Assembly: GCF_022398315.1 (NCBI RefSeq)
Contig: NZ_JAKEVF010000002.1
Span: forward strand, 186,477-250,476
Length of the DNA: 64,000 nt
Reading direction: 5' to 3'
Source of the DNA: Shewanella sp. Isolate11
Lineage (GTDB): Bacteria; Pseudomonadota; Gammaproteobacteria; Enterobacterales; Shewanellaceae
This document shows, piece after piece, positions 7,968-17,546 of this stretch. Positions within the stretch are counted from its first letter, which is position 1. Each line of letters begins with the position of its first letter. A program made the translations under genes and the position numbers. The notes beneath the pieces were generated by a model. It saw only the letters and a program-made list of their open reading frames with translations, ran no database searches and was not told the origin of the DNA.

Positions 7968-10031
7968 CTATGACCATAAACGCTTTGCCAATCCTGAGGC
8001 GCGCTGAGTGGCTTGCTTGCAGGCTTGTTCAAAAATAGCTTCATTGCCCAGACAGGTAAAATGCAGTTTAGCCCGAGTGATCGCGGTATACACTAGCTCT
8101 TTTGTCAGTAGTTGTCGTTGCGCCACGCTGGGTTTAGTTGGCATGACAAGGCTAACATTGGCAAATTCACTGCCTTGGCTCTTATGTACCGTCATGGCAT
8201 AGCAAGTATCGTGTTGTGGTAATCGCGCCGGAAGTACTTTTAGTAAACTACCATCGGCTTGAACAAAGCAGGCCATCAAGCGTTGTTGATGTGTTTCATC
8301 AGGCAATATGACACCAATATCACCATTAAACAGCCCGAGGTTATAGTCATTATTTTGAATGATCACCGGGCGGCCTGAATAAAACTCACCATGGGGATTA
8401 ATCAATTTTGCTGTCGCTAGGGCAGAGGTCATGGCGCTATTGATGCCATCGACACCATACTCTCCAGCGCGCATGGCGCATAATATCCGATATTGATTGA
8501 AGCGCTCGATGATCTCTACAGCGGTTAATTGGCCTTTGAGCAGTTCATCAAGATAGACCTGATATTGTGCAACACTATAGGCGAGCAGCTCATCTAAGCC
8601 TAAATTTCCCTGTTGATGCAATTTGTGGGTTATCCAATGTAGCTCTTGATAGCCTTGCTGCCAAACTTGCTGTATTCCCTGTGTGTCACTGTGATTCACC
8701 GCCGAAGCTAATAGACCAATTCCGGCATCACCTTTAAATCTGTGGCTATGCATCAGCATAACTAGGCTGTCACCTAAGCTGTTCTTTATATGAGTGCTGT
8801 TTTGTGGGTGACTATCTAGGCCGGAATTGATGTCAGAATGTGAATTATCAGCATTTATGCTTGGGTCAATAAACTCATACAGTGAAGTTTGGGTCAACTG
8901 ACTCAAGAGCTCGGCTTTGGCGGGCGTATAGCGCATGCGCCAGCTTTGATCAGTTTGTTTTAAGCCACCACAAATATCGCCTAAAACGGCTCCCGCTTCT
9001 ACAGAGGCGAGTTGGTCTTGGTCGCCTAATAAGATCAGTCGAGCATGCTTTGGTAAGGCATAGAGCAGCTTATACATCATAGGCAGATCGACCATGGAAG
9101 CTTCGTCAACCACCAGCAAATCAAGTCGCAAAGGATTTTCACTGTGATGCCTAAATTGATGAGTATTAGGGAGCACACCTAGCAGACGGTGTAAGGTGGC
9201 TGCCTCTTCAGGAACATGAGCCAGCAGATCGATATCGATAATATCACGATAAGCTTTGAGTTCGTCACTGAGTCTGGCTTTCGAGGCTTTGATCGATTCG
9301 CTAAGGCGTGCCGCTGCTTTACCGGTTGGTGCCACTAGACGAATATTAAGGGCTGATTTATTGGTCGGATTGTCTTGCTGTTGTATGCACAATAGCAGCA
9401 ACAGCTTAGTCACTGTGGTGGTTTTACCTGTGCCTGGTCCACCGGTGATCACCGCTAGCTTTTGGGTTAGTGCTGTTGCCGTGGCTATTTTCTGCCAATC
9501 ATATTCTTGTCCCTGATTTATTGGAAACAGGCAAGTTAGCCTCTGAGCTGCCAGTGCTATATTTTCTATGGGTAATGGCTTGGCAAGTTGAAGTAGCTTG
9601 TCGGCTACCTTAGATTCAAACTGATAATAGCGTTGTAAATAGAGACGTGTGCCATCGAGGATTAAAGGTTTATCCAGTTGCTGTGGCGCTAAACCGACGG
9701 CTTCGGCATTAGCTAGTTTCTCAACGAGTGCAGGCAAACTTAGATTGATTTGGCATTGAGGCTGCTGTTCCTTGAGTGGATTGCTAAAGTCGATTTGTTC
9801 CAAAGGCAAGCAAGTATGTTGCGTTGACAGCTGGCGACTGAGCAGGGTACAGATTAGGGTCAATAGTGGCTCATTTGAGTCTAACTTATCACTTGCGTGC
9901 TCTTTGTGTAGACTCGCCATCTGCAAGGCAAAATGGCGATCCAGTGGTGTGATAAGTCTCGAGGCTTGCCACTCTTTTAACAGTTGTTCGATAGGCTGCT
10001 GTAGGGTCATTGGACTGAGAAGCTGGCTCAT
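7968..10031 (-). CDS. recD: Exodeoxyribonuclease V alpha subunit
   Basis: 687-residue 5'-3' helicase subunit of RecBCD. Motifs seen are Walker A GGPGTGKTTT at residues 197-206, Walker B LLVVDEASMVDLPMM, the Q/R-type LLGDQDQLASVEAGAVLGD, and the late motifs AMTVHKSQGSEF and YTAITRAK. The start ATG at 10031 overlaps the recB stop as ATGA, indicating translational coupling. A stretch near residues 385-415 rich in Ser, Asn and His (positions about 8780-8880) looks like a variable insertion between helicase motifs. Last gene of the recC-recB-recD operon. Confidence 0.97.
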   Translation of the reverse strand: MSQLLSPMTLQQPIEQLLKEWQASRLITPLDRHFALQMASLHKEHASDKLDSNEPLLTLICTLLSRQLSTQHTCLPLEQIDFSNPLKEQQPQCQINLSLPALVEKLANAEAVGLAPQQLDKPLILDGTRLYLQRYYQFESKVADKLLQLAKPLPIENIALAAQRLTCLFPINQGQEYDWQKIATATALTQKLAVITGGPGTGKTTTVTKLLLLLCIQQQDNPTNKSALNIRLVAPTGKAAARLSESIKASKARLSDELKAYRDIIDIDLLAHVPEEAATLHRLLGVLPNTHQFRHHSENPLRLDLLVVDEASMVDLPMMYKLLYALPKHARLILLGDQDQLASVEAGAVLGDICGGLKQTDQSWRMRYTPAKAELLSQLTQTSLYEFIDPSINADNSHSDINSGLDSHPQNSTHIKNSLGDSLVMLMHSHRFKGDAGIGLLASAVNHSDTQGIQQVWQQGYQELHWITHKLHQQGNLGLDELLAYSVAQYQVYLDELLKGQLTAVEIIERFNQYRILCAMRAGEYGVDGINSAMTSALATAKLINPHGEFYSGRPVIIQNNDYNLGLFNGDIGVILPDETHQQRLMACFVQADGSLLKVLPARLPQHDTCYAMTVHKSQGSEFANVSLVMPTKPSVAQRQLLTKELVYTAITRAKLHFTCLGNEAIFEQACKQATQRASGLAKRLWS

Positions 10032-13000
10032 AGGTCTAACTCCGTCTGGATAGGTGGTGTCCCTGCCTGCTTATTCGCTATGCCCTTTGTAGTACTCTCC
10101 ATATTAGCATTCTCTTCATTAGTGCCATCTTTATTAGTGGCTGTTGGGATTTCGGATGTTTGTACTAAGGCATCAAACTGTTCAATCAAGGCCTTGGGCG
10201 GCTTATCATAAAATACGCCGCAACCTGGAGCTTGAGTCGACATTCCTCGCAAAAACAAATAGTAGCTACCACCAATATGCTGCTCATAACTGTAGTTGGC
10301 TAGTCGCAGTTTTAGATAACGATGTAAGGCTAGGGTGTAGATAATGTATTGCAGATCATAGCGATGGCCGCTGATAGCTTGTTGCATTTGCTCTTGCTGA
10401 TAATCACTAAAACTATCACCCAAATGATTCGACTTATAATCGGCGATGTAGAATTGCCCATTGTGTTCAAAAGTTAAATCGATAAAACCTTTGAGCATGC
10501 CTTGTAAGGTGTCAAATGCCAATGTCATAGGGTAGCCATGTCGGCTCAGTAATTGATTGAGCGCCTGAGCTTGTAACTGAGAAATCGGCAGATAAAACTC
10601 CATCTCCACTAAGGTTTGATTCGGTGGGAGATGGGCTAGACACAAACTGCCAGTGCTGACATTGGCAGTACCTATATTTTCAGTACTAAAGGTACTCGGT
10701 CTGAGAGGCGCGTTGAGTAGATCGAGATACCATTGATGTAAAATTGGCTGCCAGCTTTCATCGATACCATATTTACTCATGGCGATGGGTAACTGCTGGA
10801 TGAGGTCGGTTTCGGCTTGCGTAAAGTCGATAAGCTCTAATACCAAATGCATAAAACTACCGGCATTAGCGCCGCGCTCGAAACTAAATCGAGACGGGAT
10901 TGGCTCGGCTTCGTCGTGTACGATGCTAAGTTCGGGGAAGCTTTCATCATCACTGCCTGGAGTGGTACGCTCATGGGGCATATCTTTGACTAAACCAGAA
11001 TAACTGCCTACTCGCCAAGGTGTTATGTTTGGGCGAATTAAGACCTTCGGCGATAAATTATTATCATCGTCTTCAATTTGAGGCAGGGGCGTTGCGGCTG
11101 CAATGTGTTCTATCCGCTCAACACTAATGGCCTCACTTTGTAGTAAGTTCGCTCTGGCTTCAATAAGTTCGATATCGCATTGGCTGTCTTCTATCCCTAA
11201 TAGATAACCGATAGCGGTTTCGTGCAGTTGGCTGCTGATCCCTGATTTTTTAGTGAATCGGCTGTGATTGGCCACATAAAGGTAGCAAGCCAAAACTGGA
11301 CGAGTCAGGGCAACGTACAGCAGACGCAGATCTTCGGCTAAATTCTCTCGCTTATGTTGCTGCCAACCCTCATCACTTTGTTCTATATCCCAAACTAACT
11401 GGTTATTGTCATGGTAAAGCATAGGTGCAGGCTTACGGCGATTATCCCGAGCTAGGCTTACAAAAGGCACAAAACAGACAGGATATTCGAGTCCTTTACT
11501 CTTGTGGATAGTGACAATCTGCAACAAGTTTTGCTCGCTCTCTAATCTGAGCTGAGCCTCTTCGTTGGTGTGACTTTCGGCTAATGTTTGTTGATACCAA
11601 TTGAGTAGCGCGTTAATGCCATCAAGCTCAGTTGACTTTTGCTGTAGCAGTTCGCCTAAATGCCTGAAGTCAGTGAGTCTACGTTGGCCATCACTACTGT
11701 TTAAGAGCCGCTCAATTAATTGAGTTTCATTAGCCAAAGCCAATAGGCAGGGCATAACTCCGCGTTTGAGCCAAATTTGGTGTAGATGATGGAATAGTTC
11801 TAATAAGTTTTGGCGACGGTCTTCATCCTGATTAAATTGATGGATCTCTTCGGCGCTATAGCCTAGTAACAGTGTCGCTAAGGCTGAGCGGAGCGCTCGT
11901 TCATCTTTGGGGTTGGCAATTGCGATTAAGACCAATGCCAGCTCTTTGGCCTCTAAGGTACTAAATACGCTATCACGGCTAAGAAATACCGCTCCAATTT
12001 GGCGCTCACTCAAGGCCGTTTTAATATAAGCGGCTTCATTTCTGTCACGTACTAGCACCGCAATATCTTTGGCCTTAAGCTGTGTGTCGCCTTTTAAACA
12101 TAGACCCTGCTGCGCTTCGGTTAGTAGGCGAGCGATTTCGTTACAGCTATCTTCGGCTAACTGTTTTCGGGCGCTGGCTTTATTGAGACCAGTATCTGGG
12201 TCTTCACCGAGTAATTTGATGCGCAAAGCACTTGTGTTTTGCTGCTGTTCAATAAGCTGCTTACTATCGGCAAAAGGGGAAGGTGCAACGATTTCGAAAG
12301 GGATCGCCTCACTGATAAAAGGATCCGCATGTTGACTAAACAGTTGGTTAACACCAGCAATCATATTGCGGCTAGAGCGATAATTGGTATATAGGCTGTA
12401 ATGAAATTCCGTCTGTTGTCGCGCATCGATATAGGTATGAATATCTGCGCCCCTAAAGGCGTAAATCGCCTGCTTAGGATCGCCAATCATCAATAAGGCT
12501 TGAGCATTGTTATCTGAGCTTTCTCTGAGTTGGTAAATTTGGCTGAAAATCTGATATTGCAGCGGATCGGTATCCTGAAACTCATCGATTAATGCCACCG
12601 GAAATCGCTTGGCAATGCTAGCTGCTAAGCTGCTTAAGGATTGATTGTTACTCTCGGGGTGATTGTTAGTCGTTGGGCGATCTTCCGAAGTAGATTGCAG
12701 ATCGTTTGTACTATTTGATAAAGCTTGAGCCAAAGTCAGCAGCAGATCATCAGGGGTTAATAGGTTTAACTCACTTTTTTGGTTGGCAAATCGTTTGGCA
12801 ATTCCTGTTCGAGCCGCAAATAGAAAGCCAGGGATAAACTGAGTGATAAGCTGATTGAGGTTTTCAATATGAGCCAGAAGCGGTGCCTGCTCAGGTGTTG
12901 GAATTTCGCCGCCTTTATTGAGTTTTAAGTTATTTAAAGACAGTGCATCGAGCAACTTAGGATCGGGAAGCGATAAACTGCCTGCCGCCCAGTTATCCAT

Positions 13001-13798
13001 CTTATCCAGCATGACTGCCAGTTTGGGATAGCCCTGATCGGCTTTACCAAAACGAGTGCCATTAAGCGGCAGTTGATGTAATAACTGCTCAAGTTGTTCT
13101 CGTTCTCGTGGCCAGATTAATTGCAATCGGCTGAGGCTCTGACTCAAGGCGGAACCGACCTTGGCAAACTCTGCAGGCTTAGGCTTAGCCACGGCTTGGC
13201 TGGCACCGAGCAAGGCTCGAATTTGCTGGGTTAATCCGTCGGGATCGCTAAACTTGTCTTTAATAATCTTAGCCAAATAGCTGGGTAGGGGATAACAGGT
13301 CTCACGCCAAAAATCACGCACGGCATGATGCAGGAACTCGCTATCGTCTAAAGTGAATTCTGATTCAAACAGCAAGGATGATTCAAATGCCATGTCGGCC
13401 AGAATGCGCTGACAAAAACCATGGATGGTAAAAATGGCGGCTTCGTCGAGAGACTTTAATGCTAGATCCAATCGTTTGAGAGAAATAGGGCGAAGTTCTG
13501 GCGGGGTTTGCTGATAAAGCTGTTCTATTAGCTCATCATTAACGGAAATGCCGATAAAACGGCGATAGGCCAGCTGAATTTTTTTACGGATTCGATCTCG
13601 TAATTCTCCGGTGGCGGCATTGGTAAAGGTGACTACCAGAATTTCTTCACAGCGCAGCGGTTTACGCTGCTCATCGCCTAATAACAAGCGGATATACAAA
13701 CCCGCTATGGTAAAGGTTTTCCCTGTACCGGCGCTGGCCTCGATGAGGCGTTTACCATGCAAGGGCAGGGTTAAGGTATCGAGCTTTTCGCTAGCCAT
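10028..13798 (-). CDS. recB: Exodeoxyribonuclease V beta subunit
   Basis: 1256-residue 3'-5' helicase and nuclease of RecBCD, which processes double-strand ends and loads RecA at Chi. UvrD-like motifs are ASAGTGKTFTIAG (near residues 21-33), ALIDEFQDTDPLQYQIF, IHKSKGLEYPVCFVPF and LRLLYVALTRP. The C-terminal nuclease domain keeps the catalytic GMLKGFIDLTF and IADYKSNHLG blocks. The ATG at 13798 is preferred over a GTG at 13804 because GGAGGAG lies 8 bp upstream of the ATG and only 2 bp from the GTG. It overlaps recD by 4 bp and starts 2 bp after the recC stop. Confidence 0.97.
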   Translation of the reverse strand: MASEKLDTLTLPLHGKRLIEASAGTGKTFTIAGLYIRLLLGDEQRKPLRCEEILVVTFTNAATGELRDRIRKKIQLAYRRFIGISVNDELIEQLYQQTPPELRPISLKRLDLALKSLDEAAIFTIHGFCQRILADMAFESSLLFESEFTLDDSEFLHHAVRDFWRETCYPLPSYLAKIIKDKFSDPDGLTQQIRALLGASQAVAKPKPAEFAKVGSALSQSLSRLQLIWPREREQLEQLLHQLPLNGTRFGKADQGYPKLAVMLDKMDNWAAGSLSLPDPKLLDALSLNNLKLNKGGEIPTPEQAPLLAHIENLNQLITQFIPGFLFAARTGIAKRFANQKSELNLLTPDDLLLTLAQALSNSTNDLQSTSEDRPTTNNHPESNNQSLSSLAASIAKRFPVALIDEFQDTDPLQYQIFSQIYQLRESSDNNAQALLMIGDPKQAIYAFRGADIHTYIDARQQTEFHYSLYTNYRSSRNMIAGVNQLFSQHADPFISEAIPFEIVAPSPFADSKQLIEQQQNTSALRIKLLGEDPDTGLNKASARKQLAEDSCNEIARLLTEAQQGLCLKGDTQLKAKDIAVLVRDRNEAAYIKTALSERQIGAVFLSRDSVFSTLEAKELALVLIAIANPKDERALRSALATLLLGYSAEEIHQFNQDEDRRQNLLELFHHLHQIWLKRGVMPCLLALANETQLIERLLNSSDGQRRLTDFRHLGELLQQKSTELDGINALLNWYQQTLAESHTNEEAQLRLESEQNLLQIVTIHKSKGLEYPVCFVPFVSLARDNRRKPAPMLYHDNNQLVWDIEQSDEGWQQHKRENLAEDLRLLYVALTRPVLACYLYVANHSRFTKKSGISSQLHETAIGYLLGIEDSQCDIELIEARANLLQSEAISVERIEHIAAATPLPQIEDDDNNLSPKVLIRPNITPWRVGSYSGLVKDMPHERTTPGSDDESFPELSIVHDEAEPIPSRFSFERGANAGSFMHLVLELIDFTQAETDLIQQLPIAMSKYGIDESWQPILHQWYLDLLNAPLRPSTFSTENIGTANVSTGSLCLAHLPPNQTLVEMEFYLPISQLQAQALNQLLSRHGYPMTLAFDTLQGMLKGFIDLTFEHNGQFYIADYKSNHLGDSFSDYQQEQMQQAISGHRYDLQYIIYTLALHRYLKLRLANYSYEQHIGGSYYLFLRGMSTQAPGCGVFYDKPPKALIEQFDALVQTSEIPTATNKDGTNEENANMESTTKGIANKQAGTPPIQTELDL

Positions 13799-13800
13799 GA

Positions 13801-16800
13801 TCACTGCTCCTCCACAAATTGAGTTAAATCAGACAGCGGCGCCTTATGATAAAGGCTTAATAAGGGGGACAATAGTCTTAATGCCAGCTGTCCAAAATCA
13901 GCCTCAGTAAAGTCATCAGGGAAGCGATACAAACGTTGATAATGGGGCTCCAAACCTTCTCCTAAATGACCTTGTTCATCTAGCCATTGTTTTTGTGCCT
14001 CGACAAGTTTGGCATTATGGTCACCATCGGCTTCGACATAGGCCATTGCGGTGCGGGGTAAAAACAGTAATGGCTGTGCTTGCCCCTGTGTAAAGGCCGA
14101 TACCCACAGATTTAACTGGGCGGTGGCTTGCTCTGCTGTGATGGGGGCAAAGGCATGAAAATGACCAATATCCAGCAGATAACTGTGGTGCTTGCCAACA
14201 AAAGAGGGTGATTGAGGCTTTAGTTCAGGCTTAAGCGTGTCTTGCTGTTGAGCGGTTTGCTGCATAGCACATAGACATAAGTGGCGCAGATAAACCCGAA
14301 TAAGATCCCTCGCATTCGCGGTTCCGGGACGGTAATTAACAAGTCCTTTAGCTGAGATATTATCAATACGGCCAATGAGCTGTCGCTGTTTCTCCTCAAG
14401 GGAAATCTCGACCTCGATATCATGACTCTGTTCACCTTTGAGGTAATGGGCTCTGCCAATAATGGGGCGGATATCATGCAGGTATTGATTAATCAACAGA
14501 TCGTCAAAGGGTTTAAGGGGCAGCTCGCCAGCCAACTTCAATTTATGTAGTAGTAGGCTATCGGGCATATCTTGACCCGCTTTAATCGCATTATCGATAA
14601 GTTCAGCCTGTAATTGATAACGTGACAAGGCATTCAGGCTAAAGGGTTCATCGTTATCGTCGGTTTGAATATTCAGACTGAGATCCAGCTTGAGAGCGCG
14701 ATTGAAAAAATACTGCGCTGGATTTCGGAAGAAGCGGATTAATGCCGATAGCTCAAGGGCCTCGTAAGCACTGTCAACACGAGTATCATCACCTGCCGCA
14801 TTCTCTTCTGCTTCAAGCACTAATGGCTGATTGATAAATCGATTGTGGCAAGCATCATCTGACGCTGTATTTTGACTCGTTGTTATCGGACACCACTGCT
14901 TAGAGTAGCTTTGTGGCAATGTCGAGTCTGCTTGATATAAGCGTTTATCGAAAGGTTGCAATGGCTGCTGACTGATAAGCTGAGATGCAATCTCGTGTTC
15001 GACAGCTTCAATGTCTAGGATATCCTGAGGTACATTGACTAACTCTTGCTGTTCGAGCACGCCTTCAGGCAGCTGTTCGAACAGAGCTTCGGGAAAATAA
15101 CATAGCTGGCAATATTCTATGAGCTCAGAAACCAACATCGAGGGGATCCGTTCACTATTGTCGCGCTCACTATGACCAATATAGCTGATATAAAGTTGCT
15201 CACGTGCCGACAACAGCGCCTCTAAAAACAGATACCTGTCATCGAGCCGTCTTGAGCGGTCGCCTTTACGGGGGCCAAACTGTGCCACCAAATCAAATCC
15301 GACGGGATGCTGCACTCGCGGATAAACACCATCATTCATTCCCAGCAGACATACCACTTTAAATGGAATGGATCGCATTGGCATGAGCGTACAAAAATTA
15401 ACGCTACCGGCGAGATAACGTTGACCGACACGGGATTCAGATAATTGACTGACAAACCAGTTATGCAGCACTTTGATTTCGGGCTGACTCTGATAATGGG
15501 CTTGAGTTATCTCTTCATTGAGGCGGGTAATCGCGCTGTGAATAGTTTGCAGCTGAGGCAGCTCTTCATCGTCACAGGCATAAAATTCATCTACTAATGT
15601 TTGCAGCTGAGTGATGCGCTCATTCAATGAACATTCACTATTGAGTGCCAGACAAAGCTCATCGATAGCTTCGATAAAATTAAGTAATTTTCCTAATGCC
15701 TGCGCATCCTGGCCTTCGATACCATCTAGGGGTAGGTTATCTTGATAAATCGGCGCGTCATCGCTAAAGCTATAGCCTAAAATCAGTCGCTTAATGCCAA
15801 AAGACCAGGCGTTTTGCTCGAAGTCAGGTAGTTGTTGTGCTTGGCGTGATTGGCCGTCACGGCCCCAGCGCACACCCGCACGATCGAGCCATTGGCGGAT
15901 CATCTGTAGTTCATCGTCACTGAGTTCAAATTTTCTCAGTACGGCTGGCACTTCGAGAATACCTAGCACATCGGTGAGTGCAAACCGGCTCTGGTTGATG
16001 GTTAACAGATGAAGAAAACTGTTTATCAATGGCGATTCTTGCGCCGCGCCTCTGTCGGCAATGGCATAGGGAATATAGTGAGCGCCTTGCTTGGCGGCAA
16101 AAACGGCATCGATATAAGGGGCGTAGCTCGCCACATCGGGCATCATGATCACTATGTCTTTAGGGCTTATATCCTCTTGTGACAGTAGCAATAATAGATG
16201 ATCGTGTAAGGTTTCTATTTCTCGTAGGGGGCTATGGCAGCTCTTAAAACTAATGGAATGATCATTGGCCTTCAGAACGCGTCTGCCTTCGAGGTTTTGA
16301 AACAGTTCAGCATCGGGGCCGAGCACCTGCCCACGGGTGGTTAACTCTAAAATATCGTGCTGGACACCATGAAGGAGTTTATCAACGCCAGGGTCTTGAT
16401 AACATTCGAAGTTAAAATTGGTGTCTTCCTCGGGTAGCGCTAAGATTAAGTCCAGTAATTCACGGCCCATTTTTCCATTATTGGCCAGTAGCGGATTGCC
16501 CACTTCCAGCTTATCTTCCCAGTTAACATCGAGCTGTTGTTTATCGAGATATTGCAATGCCATTCTAGCTCGAACCTGAGGATCGACTATATCTCCCCAG
16601 TAGTGTTGACATGGGCTGAGGTTGAGCATCACGACATCGATATGTTTCGCCAGATGGTAAAGTACGGTTAATGTTTGCGGCGCGATAGATGAGATGCCAA
16701 ACACAAATAATCTATTTGGTAAGCCTGACAATGAGCAATTAGGATCGCTTAAGGTATGAATTAATCCTTGGATAAGGTTGGCCCTATGGTAACTATTTTG

Positions 16801-17385
16801 TCCAAGTTGATGGTCGTTATATTCCACTAAGGCGCGCCACAGGATCGGTTGCCAAGCTTGCTCTGGGCTTAAATTGTCATTATAAGGGGGAAGTAGAGGC
16901 TCATTGGCTTCCCAGGCTAAAATCCAGTCGGGTCGATAGACTAAGTATTGATCGAATATATCGGCAATTTGTGCACATAACTGATATAGCTTGAGTGACT
17001 GTTTTGCTTGAGTATCGTCGATAATGGCATCGTCTTTAAGATATTGAGCCAGCGGGGCAAAACTGTCTTGATGCAGTAATGTAGGTAACAGCTCCATTAA
17101 CTTCCAGGTCATCGCGGGTTTGGTATAAGCATTCTCTTTCGGCACATTTGGCAACAGGGTATGACATAGCTGCCAAATAAAGCTTGAAGGTAAGGGGAAT
17201 TCTAATGCTGCGGCAATCTGGTTGTGCTCGGCGATGGCTAACCTTAGCCAGGTCGACATACCCGGACTTTGAACTAATATCTGCTCGTTTGCTAACAAAG
17301 CATGGCTATCGAGTGGTGATTTAAGCTCTTCTGCCAATAAGTGGGCTAAAGATTCCATTCGATTTGATTGCACCAAGTAGAGCAT
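13801..17385 (-). CDS. recC: Exodeoxyribonuclease V gamma subunit
   Basis: 1194-residue Chi-recognition subunit of RecBCD. It starts LYLVQSNRMESLAHLLAEEL, as the family does, and carries LANEQILVQSPGMSTWLRL near residues 31-49 and the C-terminal RecB-like inactive nuclease region. A helicase-like fold with degraded motifs is expected in RecC, and no intact Walker motif is seen. First gene of recC-recB-recD. E. coli has ptrA between recC and recB; here the two genes are directly adjacent. Confidence 0.96.
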   Translation of the reverse strand: MLYLVQSNRMESLAHLLAEELKSPLDSHALLANEQILVQSPGMSTWLRLAIAEHNQIAAALEFPLPSSFIWQLCHTLLPNVPKENAYTKPAMTWKLMELLPTLLHQDSFAPLAQYLKDDAIIDDTQAKQSLKLYQLCAQIADIFDQYLVYRPDWILAWEANEPLLPPYNDNLSPEQAWQPILWRALVEYNDHQLGQNSYHRANLIQGLIHTLSDPNCSLSGLPNRLFVFGISSIAPQTLTVLYHLAKHIDVVMLNLSPCQHYWGDIVDPQVRARMALQYLDKQQLDVNWEDKLEVGNPLLANNGKMGRELLDLILALPEEDTNFNFECYQDPGVDKLLHGVQHDILELTTRGQVLGPDAELFQNLEGRRVLKANDHSISFKSCHSPLREIETLHDHLLLLLSQEDISPKDIVIMMPDVASYAPYIDAVFAAKQGAHYIPYAIADRGAAQESPLINSFLHLLTINQSRFALTDVLGILEVPAVLRKFELSDDELQMIRQWLDRAGVRWGRDGQSRQAQQLPDFEQNAWSFGIKRLILGYSFSDDAPIYQDNLPLDGIEGQDAQALGKLLNFIEAIDELCLALNSECSLNERITQLQTLVDEFYACDDEELPQLQTIHSAITRLNEEITQAHYQSQPEIKVLHNWFVSQLSESRVGQRYLAGSVNFCTLMPMRSIPFKVVCLLGMNDGVYPRVQHPVGFDLVAQFGPRKGDRSRRLDDRYLFLEALLSAREQLYISYIGHSERDNSERIPSMLVSELIEYCQLCYFPEALFEQLPEGVLEQQELVNVPQDILDIEAVEHEIASQLISQQPLQPFDKRLYQADSTLPQSYSKQWCPITTSQNTASDDACHNRFINQPLVLEAEENAAGDDTRVDSAYEALELSALIRFFRNPAQYFFNRALKLDLSLNIQTDDNDEPFSLNALSRYQLQAELIDNAIKAGQDMPDSLLLHKLKLAGELPLKPFDDLLINQYLHDIRPIIGRAHYLKGEQSHDIEVEISLEEKQRQLIGRIDNISAKGLVNYRPGTANARDLIRVYLRHLCLCAMQQTAQQQDTLKPELKPQSPSFVGKHHSYLLDIGHFHAFAPITAEQATAQLNLWVSAFTQGQAQPLLFLPRTAMAYVEADGDHNAKLVEAQKQWLDEQGHLGEGLEPHYQRLYRFPDDFTEADFGQLALRLLSPLLSLYHKAPLSDLTQFVEEQ

Positions 17386-17420
17386 AACTCGCCTTATTGT
17401 CGATTATATTGTGCTGAAAA

Positions 17421-17450
17421 AGCCCACTTAATACTGCTGCGCTATGGGCT
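17421..17450 (-). terminator. Possible terminator downstream of tgpA
   Basis: On the minus strand AGCCCA and TGGGCT form a 6-bp stem with an 18-nt loop, followed by TTTTTC. It lies about 97 bp past the tgpA stop and before recC. The long loop makes this moderate at best. Confidence 0.35.
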
Positions 17451-17546
17451 GATTAATATCAATCCATTCTAGGGCTTTCGGAGTTGATGTCCATCGAAAC
17501 AAGTGAATATTTTGGACAAGATAGAATGAGTTAGCTTGAAAAAGCA

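Noticed and set aside
11060..11260. Possible frameshift in recB because of a less conserved linker region
   Set aside because: The frame stays open through all helicase and nuclease motifs; the region is simply the variable linker.
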